Position numbers and translations under genes: made by a program. 64,000 nt of DNA from Paraburkholderia hiiakae (GTDB lineage Bacteria > Pseudomonadota > Gammaproteobacteria > Burkholderiales > Burkholderiaceae), in NCBI RefSeq assembly GCF_904848665.1, contig NZ_CAJHCQ010000014.1, forward strand, positions 62,001 through 126,000, written 5' to 3'. Below are positions 35,582 through 44,758 of the stretch, one piece after another (within the stretch, counting starts at the first letter, position 1; every line of letters begins with the position of its first letter). The notes beneath the pieces were generated by a model. The model saw nothing but the letters and a program-made list of their open reading frames with translations. It was not told the origin of the DNA and made no database searches.

Positions 35582-36253
35582 TCAAAAATCGCCCAGGGCG
35601 TCCCAGGCTGGATGGTGATTGACCGGTTGGGCGTGGTCGGCCCCGGTGTCGGTGCTCACTGAATCATCGGCCCGCCGCACGCGGGCCGGCTGCACTGCCG
35701 CGCGCGATGCCGTGTGCACAACGGGTGTCTTGCCCTCCGGTACGACGGCGATCGGCGGCACGACCGCAGCGCTGGCTTCGCTATCGGGCACGTTCGCAGC
35801 CACGCGCTGGACATAACTCGTGCCACCCACATCCGGTTTGAAGCCGCGCGTGAAATTGCCGCTGTAGTAGCAGCTAAGCGCCGCACGCACGGCATCCTGC
35901 GGCACGCGTCCGCCGGCGGCCGCGCGGGTGTAGCAGTCGGTGAGGATGGCGCCGCCCGCGCGCAGGTTCGCGCACGGATCGAACGCGGTTTCAGGGGTAA
36001 GGCCATAGACCCGCAGGTTCGCGCGATTGACCTGGGCCAAGCCCATGCTGTAGTTCCAGCCAGCCGCCTCAAGCGCACGCACGGTCGCCACCGCCTCGTC
36101 GCGGTTGCGCGGTTGGCGCACCAGGTGGCCGCCGACCACGCCGATGGCGAAGGGATTGAAGCCGGATTCGGCCTTGACGAGCGCCTGCAGGGTGGTCGGA
36201 TAGACGGCCGGGGCGCATTGCTGTGCGAGCATCGCGAAGTCGACTGGCATCAT
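35582..36253 (-). CDS. virB1: VirB1 lytic transglycosylase
   Basis: 223 aa. SLT fold of family VirB1: TTLQALVKAESGFNPFAIGVVGG with the catalytic Glu in KAESGFNP, NYSMGLAQVNRANLRVYGLTPETAFDPCANLRAGGAIL, and a C-terminal proline-rich tail. No signal peptide is evident in the first 20 residues, which is unusual for an enzyme that works in the periplasm. It opens peptidoglycan for channel assembly. Confidence 0.92.
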   Translation of the reverse strand: MMPVDFAMLAQQCAPAVYPTTLQALVKAESGFNPFAIGVVGGHLVRQPRNRDEAVATVRALEAAGWNYSMGLAQVNRANLRVYGLTPETAFDPCANLRAGGAILTDCYTRAAAGGRVPQDAVRAALSCYYSGNFTRGFKPDVGGTSYVQRVAANVPDSEASAAVVPPIAVVPEGKTPVVHTASRAAVQPARVRRADDSVSTDTGADHAQPVNHHPAWDALGDF

Positions 36254-36290
36254 GACCGCTCCGTTGCGGGCCCAAACGCGAGGTGGGTTT

Positions 36291-36584
36291 TCATGCGGCG
36301 TCTCGGTCGCGCCTGAGCCGATGCGCTACGCCTTCGGCGATGGCAACCGCGACCGCAGGCAACTGGGGCGTCACTCGCATTGCGGCCGTACCGCCCACGC
36401 CCAGGTCGAGAGCGTCCGGCACAATGGCCGATAGTGACGGCCCCTGCATCCGCTGGACGACCCAGCGTACGTAGTGTTCGAGAAGCCAGCCCAGACCGCC
36501 GCAGCCCCAATCGGCGAGCACGCCCAGCTGCAACAGGCCAATTGCGGCCCGTTTTGCAAGACGAAATCCAAAGAGGTCTTGCAT
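36291..36584 (-). CDS. hypothetical protein at the head of the transfer block
   Basis: 97 aa, in line with virB1 and 37 bases upstream of it. The sequence MQDLFGFRLAKRAAIGLLQLGVLADWGCGGLGWLLEHYVRWVVQRM suggests a hydrophobic segment or amphipathic helices near the N-terminus, and a second hydrophobic stretch PQLPAVAVAIAEGVAHRL. No family is recognised. Being co-oriented and tightly spaced makes it a likely part of the operon. Confidence 0.55.
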   Translation of the reverse strand: MQDLFGFRLAKRAAIGLLQLGVLADWGCGGLGWLLEHYVRWVVQRMQGPSLSAIVPDALDLGVGGTAAMRVTPQLPAVAVAIAEGVAHRLRRDRDAA

Positions 36585-36587
36585 GGC

Positions 36588-36800
36588 TCACCCTCCCCGC
36601 TTCTCGCGCGGCCAACCGCGCCTATAGGCCACGCAGCCGATCGCGGCCCAACCCAAACCCACGATCGCCACCGCAAACAGCTCGCGCGACGATGAATGCC
36701 GCTCAACCAACCAGTACGCGAAGCCAAGGAACGACGTCACCACCACGAACAGCAGCAGTGCGCACACGCCCTTTTGAACCAACCAAAAAACTGTGCCCAT
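36588..36800 (-). CDS. small two-helix membrane protein
   Basis: 70 aa from the ATG at 36800 (RBS ggagggcacgga). Two hydrophobic helices: GVCALLLFVVVTSFLGFAYWLV and LFAVAIVGLGWAAIGCVAYRRGW, with a short charged loop (ERHSSSRE) and a basic tail. It stops three bases before the next gene. This is probably the first gene of the transfer operon. Function unknown. Confidence 0.6.
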   Translation of the reverse strand: MGTVFWLVQKGVCALLLFVVVTSFLGFAYWLVERHSSSRELFAVAIVGLGWAAIGCVAYRRGWPREKRGG

Positions 36801-36842
36801 TTCCGTGCCCTCCGATGTGGTCAGTTCCCACTGGCACGCCAT

Positions 36843-37219
36843 CGGCCCGGGGAGCCCTTCCTGCTATCTCTCCTGCCCAGCGTCACACGCACGAACGAAG
36901 CCGCGACAGGCCAACTCGTGCATTGGCTGGTCGAAGAAGCGGCGAGTTGCGATTTCGACGTGTGATACGCATACGGATGGGCTGCGCACAGCATCGCGAT
37001 TGGCGCATCGGACTCACTCAGGTGTCCATATCATACAATTAGGAATGCTTTATATATAAAGCGACTGAAGATTTGCACTGCACGCTCCTTCGATAGAGAT
37101 CACTCAATGGCAACAGCTAAGGTCGTGCGCGTTTGCCGCGATGCGCAGACCGTAGCTTGTGCCGTCAACTTCAGCAACGAAGCCCGCTTGAAGTCGCCGC
37201 TTTAGTCGCTCACCGTCGC
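36843..37219. other. intergenic region upstream of the transfer block
   Basis: About 380 bases with no supported gene. It contains a 16-bp perfect palindrome GCTTTATATATAAAGC at 37047-37062 in an AT-rich island, a candidate promoter/operator. The direction it controls is unclear; the transfer block to the left is the natural candidate. Confidence 0.4.
37047..37062. promoter_or_regulatory. 16-bp AT-rich palindrome, candidate operator/promoter
   Basis: GCTTTATATATAAAGC is perfectly self-complementary and contains a TATAAA core that could act as a -10 element in either direction. The binding protein is not known. Confidence 0.4.
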
Positions 37220-37441
37220 CTACCCCTCCCTTTCCGGTGGTACTGCGTCAGATACGGGCGGCCGCACAATGAGCATGTCCTCATTTGCCTTTGAGCGTTC
37301 CTGCAACACTCCGCTTACGATAGATTGGGCGGCGTCTGCGTTGATTCCCTCAGCTTGATACCGGGACGCCGCATCGATCGAATTCATCCCGAACCTCTTC
37401 CAGGATTTTGAGTGCCATTCAAGCGCCTCTATACTGAGCAA
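37220..37441 (-). CDS. small hypothetical protein, 73 aa
   Basis: A helical protein (MLSIEALEWHSKSWKRFGMNSIDAASRYQAEGINADAAQSIVSGVLQERSKANEDML) with a proline-rich end. Divergent from the Xre-type regulator at 37503, with a short shared control region containing an inverted repeat. The pair may form a regulator-target or toxin-antitoxin-like unit, but nothing in the sequence proves it. Confidence 0.5.
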   Translation of the reverse strand: MLSIEALEWHSKSWKRFGMNSIDAASRYQAEGINADAAQSIVSGVLQERSKANEDMLIVRPPVSDAVPPEREG

Positions 37442-37465
37442 GTTTGATCACATCTGCAGAATATA

Positions 37466-37479
37466 GGCACGTTTGTGCC
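37466..37479. promoter_or_regulatory. inverted repeat between divergent genes, candidate operator
   Basis: GGCACGTTTGTGCC (5-bp arms, 4-base spacer) lies in the 61-base gap between the 73-aa gene and the Xre-type regulator, where a repressor of both would bind. Confidence 0.5.
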
Positions 37480-37502
37480 ACTTGTCAATTTTAAGAACAT
37501 TT

Positions 37503-37895
37503 ATGCCAGAAACCTTTGGCTCGCGACTTCTTGCGGAACGCGAACGGCTCGGACTCTCCCAAGGCGAGATGCATGCAATTTCCGGTGCCAGTCGTCGTGC
37601 GCAATTCAACTACGAACAGGGCGTGCGTCTGCCCGATGTCGGGTATCTGGCGGCTCTCGCTCAGCGCGGCTTTGACGTCCTCTACCTGGTGACGGGGACC
37701 CGTGTGATGCGCCGCGGTGCTGTCGATGAACATATGCTGTGCCGCGTCCTCGTCTCGGTCGATACCGCACTTGAAAAGCGTCCAATCGACGCAGAGAAAA
37801 AATCCAAACTGGTCGCCCTCATTTACCAAAGTGCGGCCGACTCCGGTCAGGTCGATCAGTTGCTCGTCAAGAAAGCAATCGATCTCGCCTTTTAG
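37503..37895 (+). CDS. Xre-family HTH regulator
   Basis: 130 aa from the ATG at 37503 (MPETFGSRLLAERERLGLSQGEMHAISGASRRAQFNYEQGVRLPDVGYLAALAQRGFDVLYLVTG). Residues 5-65 form a Cro/C1-type helix-turn-helix, with LSQGEMHAISGASRRAQFNYEQG as the DNA-reading part. The C-terminal half is helical and may dimerise. The layout is that of prophage or plasmid regulators of this length. It is divergent from the 73-aa gene and ends 13 bases before the convergent pxpA gene. Confidence 0.8.
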   Translation: MPETFGSRLLAERERLGLSQGEMHAISGASRRAQFNYEQGVRLPDVGYLAALAQRGFDVLYLVTGTRVMRRGAVDEHMLCRVLVSVDTALEKRPIDAEKKSKLVALIYQSAADSGQVDQLLVKKAIDLAF

Positions 37896-37908
37896 ACGGC
37901 CTCGATTC

Positions 37909-38685
37909 TCAAGCGTGCTCCGAAACCTGCGGCGTAGTCTGCGGCGCCCTGACAGCGATGCCGGCGTCGCGTAAGGCATCGCCGATCTGGTTCGCAAACG
38001 CCACAGCATGGGCACCGTCGCCGTGAAGGCACAGTGTCCCTGGCTGAATTTTGATGCAGCGGCCATCAATTGCCTTGATCCGGCCATCACGCACCATGCC
38101 CAGCGCCTGCTGACACGCCGCTACATCGCTTTCCAACACGGCATTCGCCTGCGATCGCGGTACAAGCTTGCCTTCCGGGGTGTATGCGCGATCAGCAAAG
38201 CCTTCGTCAACTGCAAGCAATCCCTCTTCACGGGCCAGGCGGACGAGCAGACCACCAGCGAGTCCGTAGATAAGCAGCCCCGGGTCGTAGTCTTTTATCG
38301 CCTGCACGATCGCGAAGGCGAGCTCGTCATTTACTTCAGCCATGTTGTAGAGTGCCCCATGGGGCTTCACATGCACCAGGCGGCCGTTGAGGCCCGCCAC
38401 GACAGCCGCCAACGCACCCACTTGATACTGCACGCCGGCATAAACTTCGTCAGCCGGTAGGTACATCGGTGCACGGCCGAAGTTCTCGCGATCAGGAAAA
38501 CTCGGGTGCGCTCCAATTGCGACGCCTTGTCGAATCGCCTCTGTCGTGACCCGTCGCATCGTCAGCGGGTCGCCAGCATGCCAGCCGCAGGCGATGTTGA
38601 CCGAACTCGCGATCTTAATCAGCTCGAAGTCATGCACAAACCCTTCGCCGAGATCGACGTTCAGATCGATTGACTTTTCATTCAT
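37909..38685 (-). CDS. pxpA: 5-oxoprolinase subunit A (LamB/YcsF family)
   Basis: 258 aa from the ATG at 38685 (RBS ggaggtg). Opens MNEKSIDLNVDLGEGFVHDFELIKIASSVNIACGWHAGDP, with DLGEGF, NIACGWHAGDP, IGAHPSFPD, HVKPHGALYN and QPGTLCLHGDGAHA as family marks. With PxpB and PxpC it hydrolyses 5-oxoproline. No pxpB or pxpC is present in the window, so it either works with chromosomal partners or is an isolated copy. It is followed upstream by a TRAP solute-binding gene in the same direction. Confidence 0.88.
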   Translation of the reverse strand: MNEKSIDLNVDLGEGFVHDFELIKIASSVNIACGWHAGDPLTMRRVTTEAIRQGVAIGAHPSFPDRENFGRAPMYLPADEVYAGVQYQVGALAAVVAGLNGRLVHVKPHGALYNMAEVNDELAFAIVQAIKDYDPGLLIYGLAGGLLVRLAREEGLLAVDEGFADRAYTPEGKLVPRSQANAVLESDVAACQQALGMVRDGRIKAIDGRCIKIQPGTLCLHGDGAHAVAFANQIGDALRDAGIAVRAPQTTPQVSEHA

Positions 38686-38930
38686 TTGCACCTCCACATC
38701 AACAGGCACAGTAAGTTCGAAGTGCGTATCAATTGAAGTCGCATCATCACCAAGCACCCCATTCCTCGAGGGGCACACTTCGTTTCCCTTCATATAACGC
38801 CCTCGTAGATGTAGGAGCCCCACTGATCCTTGAAAACGTCGAATGCGCTCCGGCGTCGCGGACCGTTCCGATTACGACGGCCAGTGCATATGTCTCCGCT
38901 GCGGCGACAACGAAAGCAATCCTGGATCGT

Positions 38931-40001
38931 TTAATCATCCCAGGCCGCCGCGTCGAGGGATTCCACCAATCCCGATCGGCACCTAGTGTCGGCCGGAGCA
39001 GTCTGATGATTAATGTAGGCATCAAGAATGGCCTGACCAGCTGGCCCCACCCTACCTAGCCACTCGCGCGCCCTAGCCCGACCTTCGTTCTGCAGCGTCG
39101 CGCGCAGATCTGCCGAAATCGGATCCTCGATGACCACGCCGTTATTCTTCATGTGCGCATAGTCGGTCACCATCCGTTCAGGAAGTGCCTGCCATTCCGC
39201 ACTCTGCACACCACGAGCAGCAGCTGTGATTTGCCGCTGCCGCTGAGCCGACAGCACTTTGAAGCGACTCTCGCTCATCACAAGAAACGAAACCGGGAAG
39301 GCGTATCGAACTGCAGCGAAATTCGGAAGTATGCCGGCGAGGGTGTCACCGACCGATCCATCCCCGGAAGACAGCACTGCATTGATACCACCCTCGCCGA
39401 CTAACGACTTGACCTGCTCCATAGGCAAACTGGCCGCCTGTGCACCCACGTTGCCCAGCACGGTCGCCGACGTCTCGTCATAGGTACGAACTTTCAGATG
39501 CGTGATATCGCTCGCGCTCTTGAGAGGCGTGAGCGACCAGAGACCCGTGGGCGGCCAGGGCGACACCACCAGCAAATGCAAACCGGCTTTCGCAAGCGCG
39601 CGACGATAGGCTGGCTCCGCAATGCACGTCAATGTTTTCGCGTCCGCTTCGCTACGCGCCAGAAATGGCAACGTTGACAGTTCGAACAGCGGATCGAGCG
39701 TGGCCAGATTGCCACCGAAGATGTCCGCTGCGTCGACACCGCCCGCTCGTACGTCGTCGACCAGCTGTGCCGCGCGCCTGCTCGTCCGATACTGGATCTG
39801 CGGCGCTATGTAACCTTGCGTTTCCTTTGCGACGTGTTCGGCGAACGAGCGAAGACCGTGGCCTGATACGGTGTCCTCAGGGTATGACGTGACCATCGAC
39901 CAGTACACGTGCTTATCTCCGAGAGCTGCGCGTGACTCACCAGCGACCAGCAGGCACGCTACCGTGAAGCAAACGGATCGAGCGAGAATCGTAGCTTTCA
40001 T
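38931..40001 (-). CDS. TRAP transporter solute-binding protein (DctP-like)
   Basis: 356 aa with a signal peptide (ARSVCFTVACLLVAGESRA). Family features: VYWSMVTSYPEDTVSGHGLRSFAEHVAKETQGYI, ADIFGGNLATLDPLFELSTLPFLA, PPTGLWSLTPLKSASDITHLKVRTYDE, and ALPERMVTDYAHMKNNGVVI. It would bind an organic acid in the periplasm. No DctQ or DctM membrane subunits are near, so it is an orphan. It lies upstream of pxpA with a 245-base gap and may be co-transcribed. Confidence 0.85.
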   Translation of the reverse strand: MKATILARSVCFTVACLLVAGESRAALGDKHVYWSMVTSYPEDTVSGHGLRSFAEHVAKETQGYIAPQIQYRTSRRAAQLVDDVRAGGVDAADIFGGNLATLDPLFELSTLPFLARSEADAKTLTCIAEPAYRRALAKAGLHLLVVSPWPPTGLWSLTPLKSASDITHLKVRTYDETSATVLGNVGAQAASLPMEQVKSLVGEGGINAVLSSGDGSVGDTLAGILPNFAAVRYAFPVSFLVMSESRFKVLSAQRQRQITAAARGVQSAEWQALPERMVTDYAHMKNNGVVIEDPISADLRATLQNEGRARAREWLGRVGPAGQAILDAYINHQTAPADTRCRSGLVESLDAAAWDD

Positions 40002-40131
40002 CGTCAGGAATAGAAGGAGCGGCTCGCAAACTTGAAGTCAATTTAGCCGACAAGCCTGCGTAAATTCCACTTTCTATTTTCTATTCCCAACGTCTGAAAA
40101 ATATGATAGCCCTATATGCGCGACCAATTGT

Positions 40132-41172
40132 TTAGTTAATCAATCCGCATTTAAAGGCAAGTGCTACGGCTTCCTTGATGTGAGAGACACCCATTTTTCG
40201 AGTAATTCTTGGGTATACGACCTGCCTGACGTGGCGCGCACGCATATCCAGTGCGGTAGCGATCGTCTCTGCAGAGCTGTCCTTCCAATGCAATAGGGCA
40301 CGCAAAACGGTCAACTCCTCACCAACGAGCTGAAACTGTGCTGCAAACTCGCGCAGCTGATTCAGCCGCCAGTCCGACAGGGCACCAGCGGCGCTACGCC
40401 ACCTGTTCTGATTACGCGAAAGGATCCCATCGCCATCCGCGCTGTTCGCCCCGACAGCTGCCTGCAGAATTGTTAATGTCGATCTCGCGGGCTCGTGCAC
40501 TGGACACGTGAGCATGCTGTACAAACCATGGCCCTGCGCTTCCTGAAGTAACCAGTGTTCTGTCACTCCGTTTTGAAGATCAGATGTCGTTACCGGAGAT
40601 GCGTTTCGCTTCGCATATTCGAGCAGTGGGTCATTCATGTAGCCCGATCGATAGATGTACTTCTGCATCCAGGCAGGATCGCATCCGACGAGATACCGAT
40701 GCTCCGCCCTGTCGCCACGACTATCGAAATCGATCCAGGTGATGCAGTATTGTTCGGCACCAAGCGAACTGGAAAGGTCATCCAGCAGCGCTGCCAGATC
40801 GTATTCATTGGTGCAGGCAGAAATGCTTTCCAGCACATCGTCGACGCTCACGGATCGAATGCGCCGTGTCGGGCGCTTCCTCCCATTGAGCGTCTGTAGG
40901 CACGCACTCTTGATCGCATCGTAGGCCGGCGCGAGAATGTCGCCCCACGGGTCAGCGCCCGAAAATTCCTGTAGCGCCCGCTCGCCGCGCAGCGGTAGAA
41001 GTAGCGTAAGACTCACATCATCCGGACGGGAGATCACCCGCTCGAGGATCAAGCGTCCCTCGCCATAATCCCGCAGTCGCAAAATGACGCTATCCGACCC
41101 GCCCCTCTCACGTCGTTGATACACGACGTTCGCGCGAGCATTGGGCAACTTTTCGACCACCGAGCCGAACAT
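40132..41172 (-). CDS. LuxR-type regulator with autoinducer-binding-like domain
   Basis: 346 aa. Residues ~110-265 resemble the LuxR autoinducer-binding fold (VDDVLESISACTNEYDLAALLDDLSSSLGAEQYCITWIDF, and YRSGYMNDPLLEYAKRNASPV with the W/Y...DP pattern). The C-terminal ~65 residues are a LuxR HTH (GEELTVLRALLHWKDSSAETIATALDMRARHVRQVVYPRITRKMGVSHIKEAVALAFKCGLI), slightly diverged. No luxI-like synthase is in the window, so it is an orphan/solo. Its ATG overlaps the stop of the GGDEF/EAL gene (TAATG). Confidence 0.78.
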   Translation of the reverse strand: MFGSVVEKLPNARANVVYQRRERGGSDSVILRLRDYGEGRLILERVISRPDDVSLTLLLPLRGERALQEFSGADPWGDILAPAYDAIKSACLQTLNGRKRPTRRIRSVSVDDVLESISACTNEYDLAALLDDLSSSLGAEQYCITWIDFDSRGDRAEHRYLVGCDPAWMQKYIYRSGYMNDPLLEYAKRNASPVTTSDLQNGVTEHWLLQEAQGHGLYSMLTCPVHEPARSTLTILQAAVGANSADGDGILSRNQNRWRSAAGALSDWRLNQLREFAAQFQLVGEELTVLRALLHWKDSSAETIATALDMRARHVRQVVYPRITRKMGVSHIKEAVALAFKCGLIN

Positions 41173-43424
41173 TACTGACCTACCTTAAGTTCAGTGATCG
41201 GCGCCGGACGACCACAAAGGTATCCCTGAAGTGACACGTCCTTGAAGCGCGATAACCATGCCGCCTGCTCCCGGGTCTCGACACCTTCAACCACCAGTGA
41301 TAGCCCGACGTCCCGTGCAAGCCGAACAAGATTTTCAACCAGGGCTGTGGCCATCTTCTGATCCGGCGCTGCCTCGGTGAATTGCCGGTCGACCTTGATA
41401 CCGTCGACAGTTTGCGAGGTCAAATGCGAAAGCGATGATTGACCGGTGCCAAAATCATCCAGCACAACCTTCACGCCCAGTCGGCGAATATCTTGAAGCC
41501 GTGATCGCAGTTCGCGGCTTCCGGAAAGCACCGCCGTTTCGGTTATCTCGAGCTGCAGTAGATCGGGATCCATCAGATTTTCGTTAAGGCATTCCTTGAT
41601 GGTATGCGCCAACCCTCCCCTGGCGAGTTGCACTGGCGACACATTGACTGACAGAAAGAGCCGGTTGACGCTCGCTTCCTGCCAGGCCTGGAACTCGCGG
41701 CACGCCTGCCGCAAGACGTATTCACCAAGCTGCACTATCAGACTGGAGGACTCCGCGAGCGGGATGAACTGGTCAGGCTTCAATACGCCCTTCTGCGGAT
41801 GCCTCCATCGGACAAGCGCCTCGACGCCGCGTAGCGTACCTTCGACGCTAACAATCGGTTGATAGAGCACAAAAAATTCACGATTGATGATTGCGTATTG
41901 CAACGCTTGCTGTCGCTCGATCAGCGATAGCGCGCGATCAGAAAGGTCACGGGTATAGATATGAAACCGACTTTCCTCGCCCGGGCGACCACGTTCTTTG
42001 GCCGCATACATCGCCAAGTCTGCTTTCGACAGTAGTCCAAACTCGCTGTCATCCGGATCGGTATGCAAGGCAATGCCGATGCTGACGTTGACGGTGTAGT
42101 CCTGCCCACGCATGACGAATACACGTTTGAACGCTTGAATGATATCGACAGCTGTCCGTTCGGCGTGCACGAGTGCGTGCTCACCTCGCAGGACGTACGC
42201 GAACTCGTCGCCACCTATCCGCGCCAGCAAATCTTCTGAAGCCGCACACTCTTGAAGACGAAAGGCAACGTTACGCAACAGGTCGTCCCCACCCTTATGT
42301 CCCAACGTATCGTTGATGGCCTTGAAGTTATCCAGGTCGACGTACAGGAGCCCTACCATGCCTGGTTCTTCATTGCGCATCCATCGGCGCGCCGTTTGCA
42401 GCATGAGGTGCCGATTCGGCAGCCCAGTTAGTGAGTCCGTCTCGGCCAGTTTCCGAAATCGACGGGTCACTACCACCTGCCAAGCAGCAGCAGCCAAAAG
42501 CGACAGGCTCAAAAAGGAGGCGATCACACAGTAGAGCACCTTGGCTCGGCGATACGGAGCCAGTGCGTCTTCGGCCGAAACGCCCGCGACTACTGAGACG
42601 GGATACCCAGACAGATGGCGATATGAAACTACACGCTGAACGCCATCCACGGGATCCTTAACAACCTTTCCCTTCGCTCCGGTCATTGCCGAATAGACCG
42701 AGGCGGGCGGCCCATTGGGCGACGCGGGCTCCCCACCGGCCAGTCGCGATAGCAAATAGCCGTTGTCGGACAGCACAGCCAGCATCCCGTGGAGGCCAAG
42801 GCCATCAAGGTTGTAGAACCCGTCAGTCAGAAAATTTGGATCTTCTGAGACAACGACCACCCCTGCGAATGAACCGTCAAGATGATTGAGTCGGCGGGTG
42901 AACTGAAGGGTCCAGTGTGACGAAACGCGTCCGAGCACTGGCTGGCTGATGTACAGCCCGATGTTCCCTTTCTCATGAACCCGGAAGTGCAGCCGATCTG
43001 ATAGGTTCACGGCGCGCGCGTCCGGCGTCGTTGTTTGCACAACCTGTCCGGCCGCGTCGACGATCGTTACCTGTAACGCCGTATCGGCAGAGACAAGCCC
43101 TCGCTGCTTGTAGTCGGAGAGCGAAAATGTCGCCGGCGAGCGCTCGTACTCATACTTGACCCACTGCACGACTACGTCGGCGTCGTGAACAGTTTTTGCA
43201 ATGTGCGCCGCGAAGGCGCTGGCCAGCTGTGAACTCGCGACGGCCGCGGCAATACGGGCCTGCTCACCTTCGTCGTGAATACGTTGAACCGTAACTGCCC
43301 AGATCGTCGCAATTAACACCAGCGCGACAAGTGGGAACGTGAGAGTGCGGTCCGCGTAGGCGCTCAACACTTCGGCCATACGACCAGGAGCCAAGGCAGC
43401 TCTCTGCGATTTCGACAAGGCCAT
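41172..43424 (-). CDS. membrane GGDEF/EAL cyclic-di-GMP enzyme
   Basis: 750 aa from the ATG at 43424. First membrane helix FPLVALVLIATIWAVTVQRI, a periplasmic sensor domain (dCache-like, residues ~55-290), second helix VLYCVIASFLSLSLLAAAAWQVV, then a GGDEF domain with intact GGDEF (RIGGDEFAYVLRG) and an EAL domain with intact EALVRWRHP, DDFGTGQSSLSHL and KVDRQF. Both the synthase and phosphodiesterase motifs look complete, so either or both activities may operate. It is coupled to the LuxR-type gene downstream, suggesting one signalling unit. Confidence 0.92.
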   Translation of the reverse strand: MALSKSQRAALAPGRMAEVLSAYADRTLTFPLVALVLIATIWAVTVQRIHDEGEQARIAAAVASSQLASAFAAHIAKTVHDADVVVQWVKYEYERSPATFSLSDYKQRGLVSADTALQVTIVDAAGQVVQTTTPDARAVNLSDRLHFRVHEKGNIGLYISQPVLGRVSSHWTLQFTRRLNHLDGSFAGVVVVSEDPNFLTDGFYNLDGLGLHGMLAVLSDNGYLLSRLAGGEPASPNGPPASVYSAMTGAKGKVVKDPVDGVQRVVSYRHLSGYPVSVVAGVSAEDALAPYRRAKVLYCVIASFLSLSLLAAAAWQVVVTRRFRKLAETDSLTGLPNRHLMLQTARRWMRNEEPGMVGLLYVDLDNFKAINDTLGHKGGDDLLRNVAFRLQECAASEDLLARIGGDEFAYVLRGEHALVHAERTAVDIIQAFKRVFVMRGQDYTVNVSIGIALHTDPDDSEFGLLSKADLAMYAAKERGRPGEESRFHIYTRDLSDRALSLIERQQALQYAIINREFFVLYQPIVSVEGTLRGVEALVRWRHPQKGVLKPDQFIPLAESSSLIVQLGEYVLRQACREFQAWQEASVNRLFLSVNVSPVQLARGGLAHTIKECLNENLMDPDLLQLEITETAVLSGSRELRSRLQDIRRLGVKVVLDDFGTGQSSLSHLTSQTVDGIKVDRQFTEAAPDQKMATALVENLVRLARDVGLSLVVEGVETREQAAWLSRFKDVSLQGYLCGRPAPITELKVGQ

Positions 43425-44079
43425 CGCTGGTTCCCCCAAGACTTCAACGACACGAATAGTCTGAGGAAGAACCTGTTCAAATCGTGGAACGGTTACAAAC
43501 TGTTTCTCATTATGTGAAATGGATATCAAGTGCTCCCGCGGTCTTCCACTCCGCCGGCAAGCCGGCTGGACCGTTGACGACGGAGCGCGCTGGCCAATGT
43601 TCCGCTGCCGAAGTGGGTCATGTGATGGCCGCGGCAAGTTCGGCCGTCCCGTCGGCAGTTCCCGCAGACCGACAGCCAGTGATCATGCACCACACACATG
43701 GTCTCGCGGAAACGCTACAAATTACGTTCTTTTTGCTACAACGCGCAGGTGAATGGGGACAAAAGCGCTGTCACTCACCAGGCAGGGGGCGAAATGGCGA
43801 TCGGGCCACACGCCGACACCCTGTTTTCGTGAAACATTCCGCGAGGATCACTGCGCAAGCCTTGCCAGGCAACGAGTTTCGCCGACACAGCATGCGCCAT
43901 GAAATGTTTCACGGCGACGACAGATTGGGCCTATTATCGCCTGAAGGTTCCCTAGTTTTCTTGAGCCCTCATCGCGATCGGGTTTCGCAAGGTGCCGCCT
44001 AGCGCGGAGCTCAACAACCGCTTTTTGCGGTTCATCGCGGATTACCGGCGAACGCAGCCCAAGTTGGAAGGAGTCCTGA
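43425..44079. other. intergenic region without a gene
   Basis: About 655 bases. Open frames on both strands lack start signals and family likeness. No repeats or RNA motifs were noticed. Confidence 0.3.
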
Positions 44080-44373
44080 ATGATGCTTGATGCGAACAGG
44101 ACGATCCTGACGGTGCGAAACAACCGGATATCAATCGAGGGCCCCTCTATACGAACCACCCTAGATATAGATGACGACTTGCTCGCCCTCGCGCGCGTCA
44201 ACCGCGAGCACGTGTCGATCGGCCGCGTCATCTCGCAGCTCGCCCGAACGGCGCTGCAGCGCCCCTCAGTCGCAACCACCACGTGCAACGGCCTGCCGGT
44301 AGTGCGAAATGCGCACACCACCGGTACCGTCCCCGAACTCAGCAACCAGATGCGCGACAAGGCGCCCGGGTGA
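44080..44373 (+). CDS. VapB-like antitoxin
   Basis: 97 aa. RBS aaggag precedes the ATG. The central part reads IRTTLDIDDDLLALARVNREHVSIGRVISQLARTALQ, the ribbon-helix-helix plus linker seen in VapB antitoxins. The N-terminal ~25 residues are extra compared with short VapB forms. Its TGA overlaps the GTG start of a VapC frame. It probably persists as an orphan because that toxin is broken. Confidence 0.72.
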   Translation: MMLDANRTILTVRNNRISIEGPSIRTTLDIDDDLLALARVNREHVSIGRVISQLARTALQRPSVATTTCNGLPVVRNAHTTGTVPELSNQMRDKAPG

Positions 44374-44758
44374 CGTATCTGCTTGATATCAACGTACTGA
44401 TCGCGCCGCTCGACGCCGGTCACGTACAGCACGAGGCTGCCCACGAATGGTTCGGTCGGGTCGGCCACTCGGCGTGGGCAACCTGCCCGTTGACCGAAAA
44501 CGGCGTGGTGCGCGTCATCAGGCAACCCGCACTACCCGAACACAATGGAGACGCCGGCCCCGGTCGCCCCACCCGTCGGAAAGCTGCGCGCATCCTGGCC
44601 ACATCTTTTTGTCCGACGACCTAAGCCTGCTCGATCGGGGACACGTCGACGCGAGCCGCCTCGCGACCGACCAGGTGACCGACACGTATCTGCTCGCGCT
44701 CGCGCGCCTGAATGGGGTGCCCTGGCCAGCTTCGGTCGCCGGCTGATGGTCGATACGT
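44370..44758 (+). pseudogene. VapC-like PIN-domain toxin, frameshifted
   Basis: The frame opens (GTG at 44370) with VTYLLDINVLIAPLDAGHVQHEAAHEWF, the PIN start with the first Asp, and continues CPLTENGVVRVIRQPALP. It then leaves frame: the next PIN part, HIFLSDDLSLLDRGHVDASRLATDQVTDTYLLALARLNG, is in a second frame and the end, GALASFGRRLMVD, in a third. At least two frameshifts separate parts that together cover a whole VapC, so the toxin is inactive unless the assembly is wrong. Confidence 0.8.

Noticed and set aside
44080..44758. Intact VapBC toxin-antitoxin system
   Set aside because: The PIN domain is spread over three frames, so the toxin is called a pseudogene.
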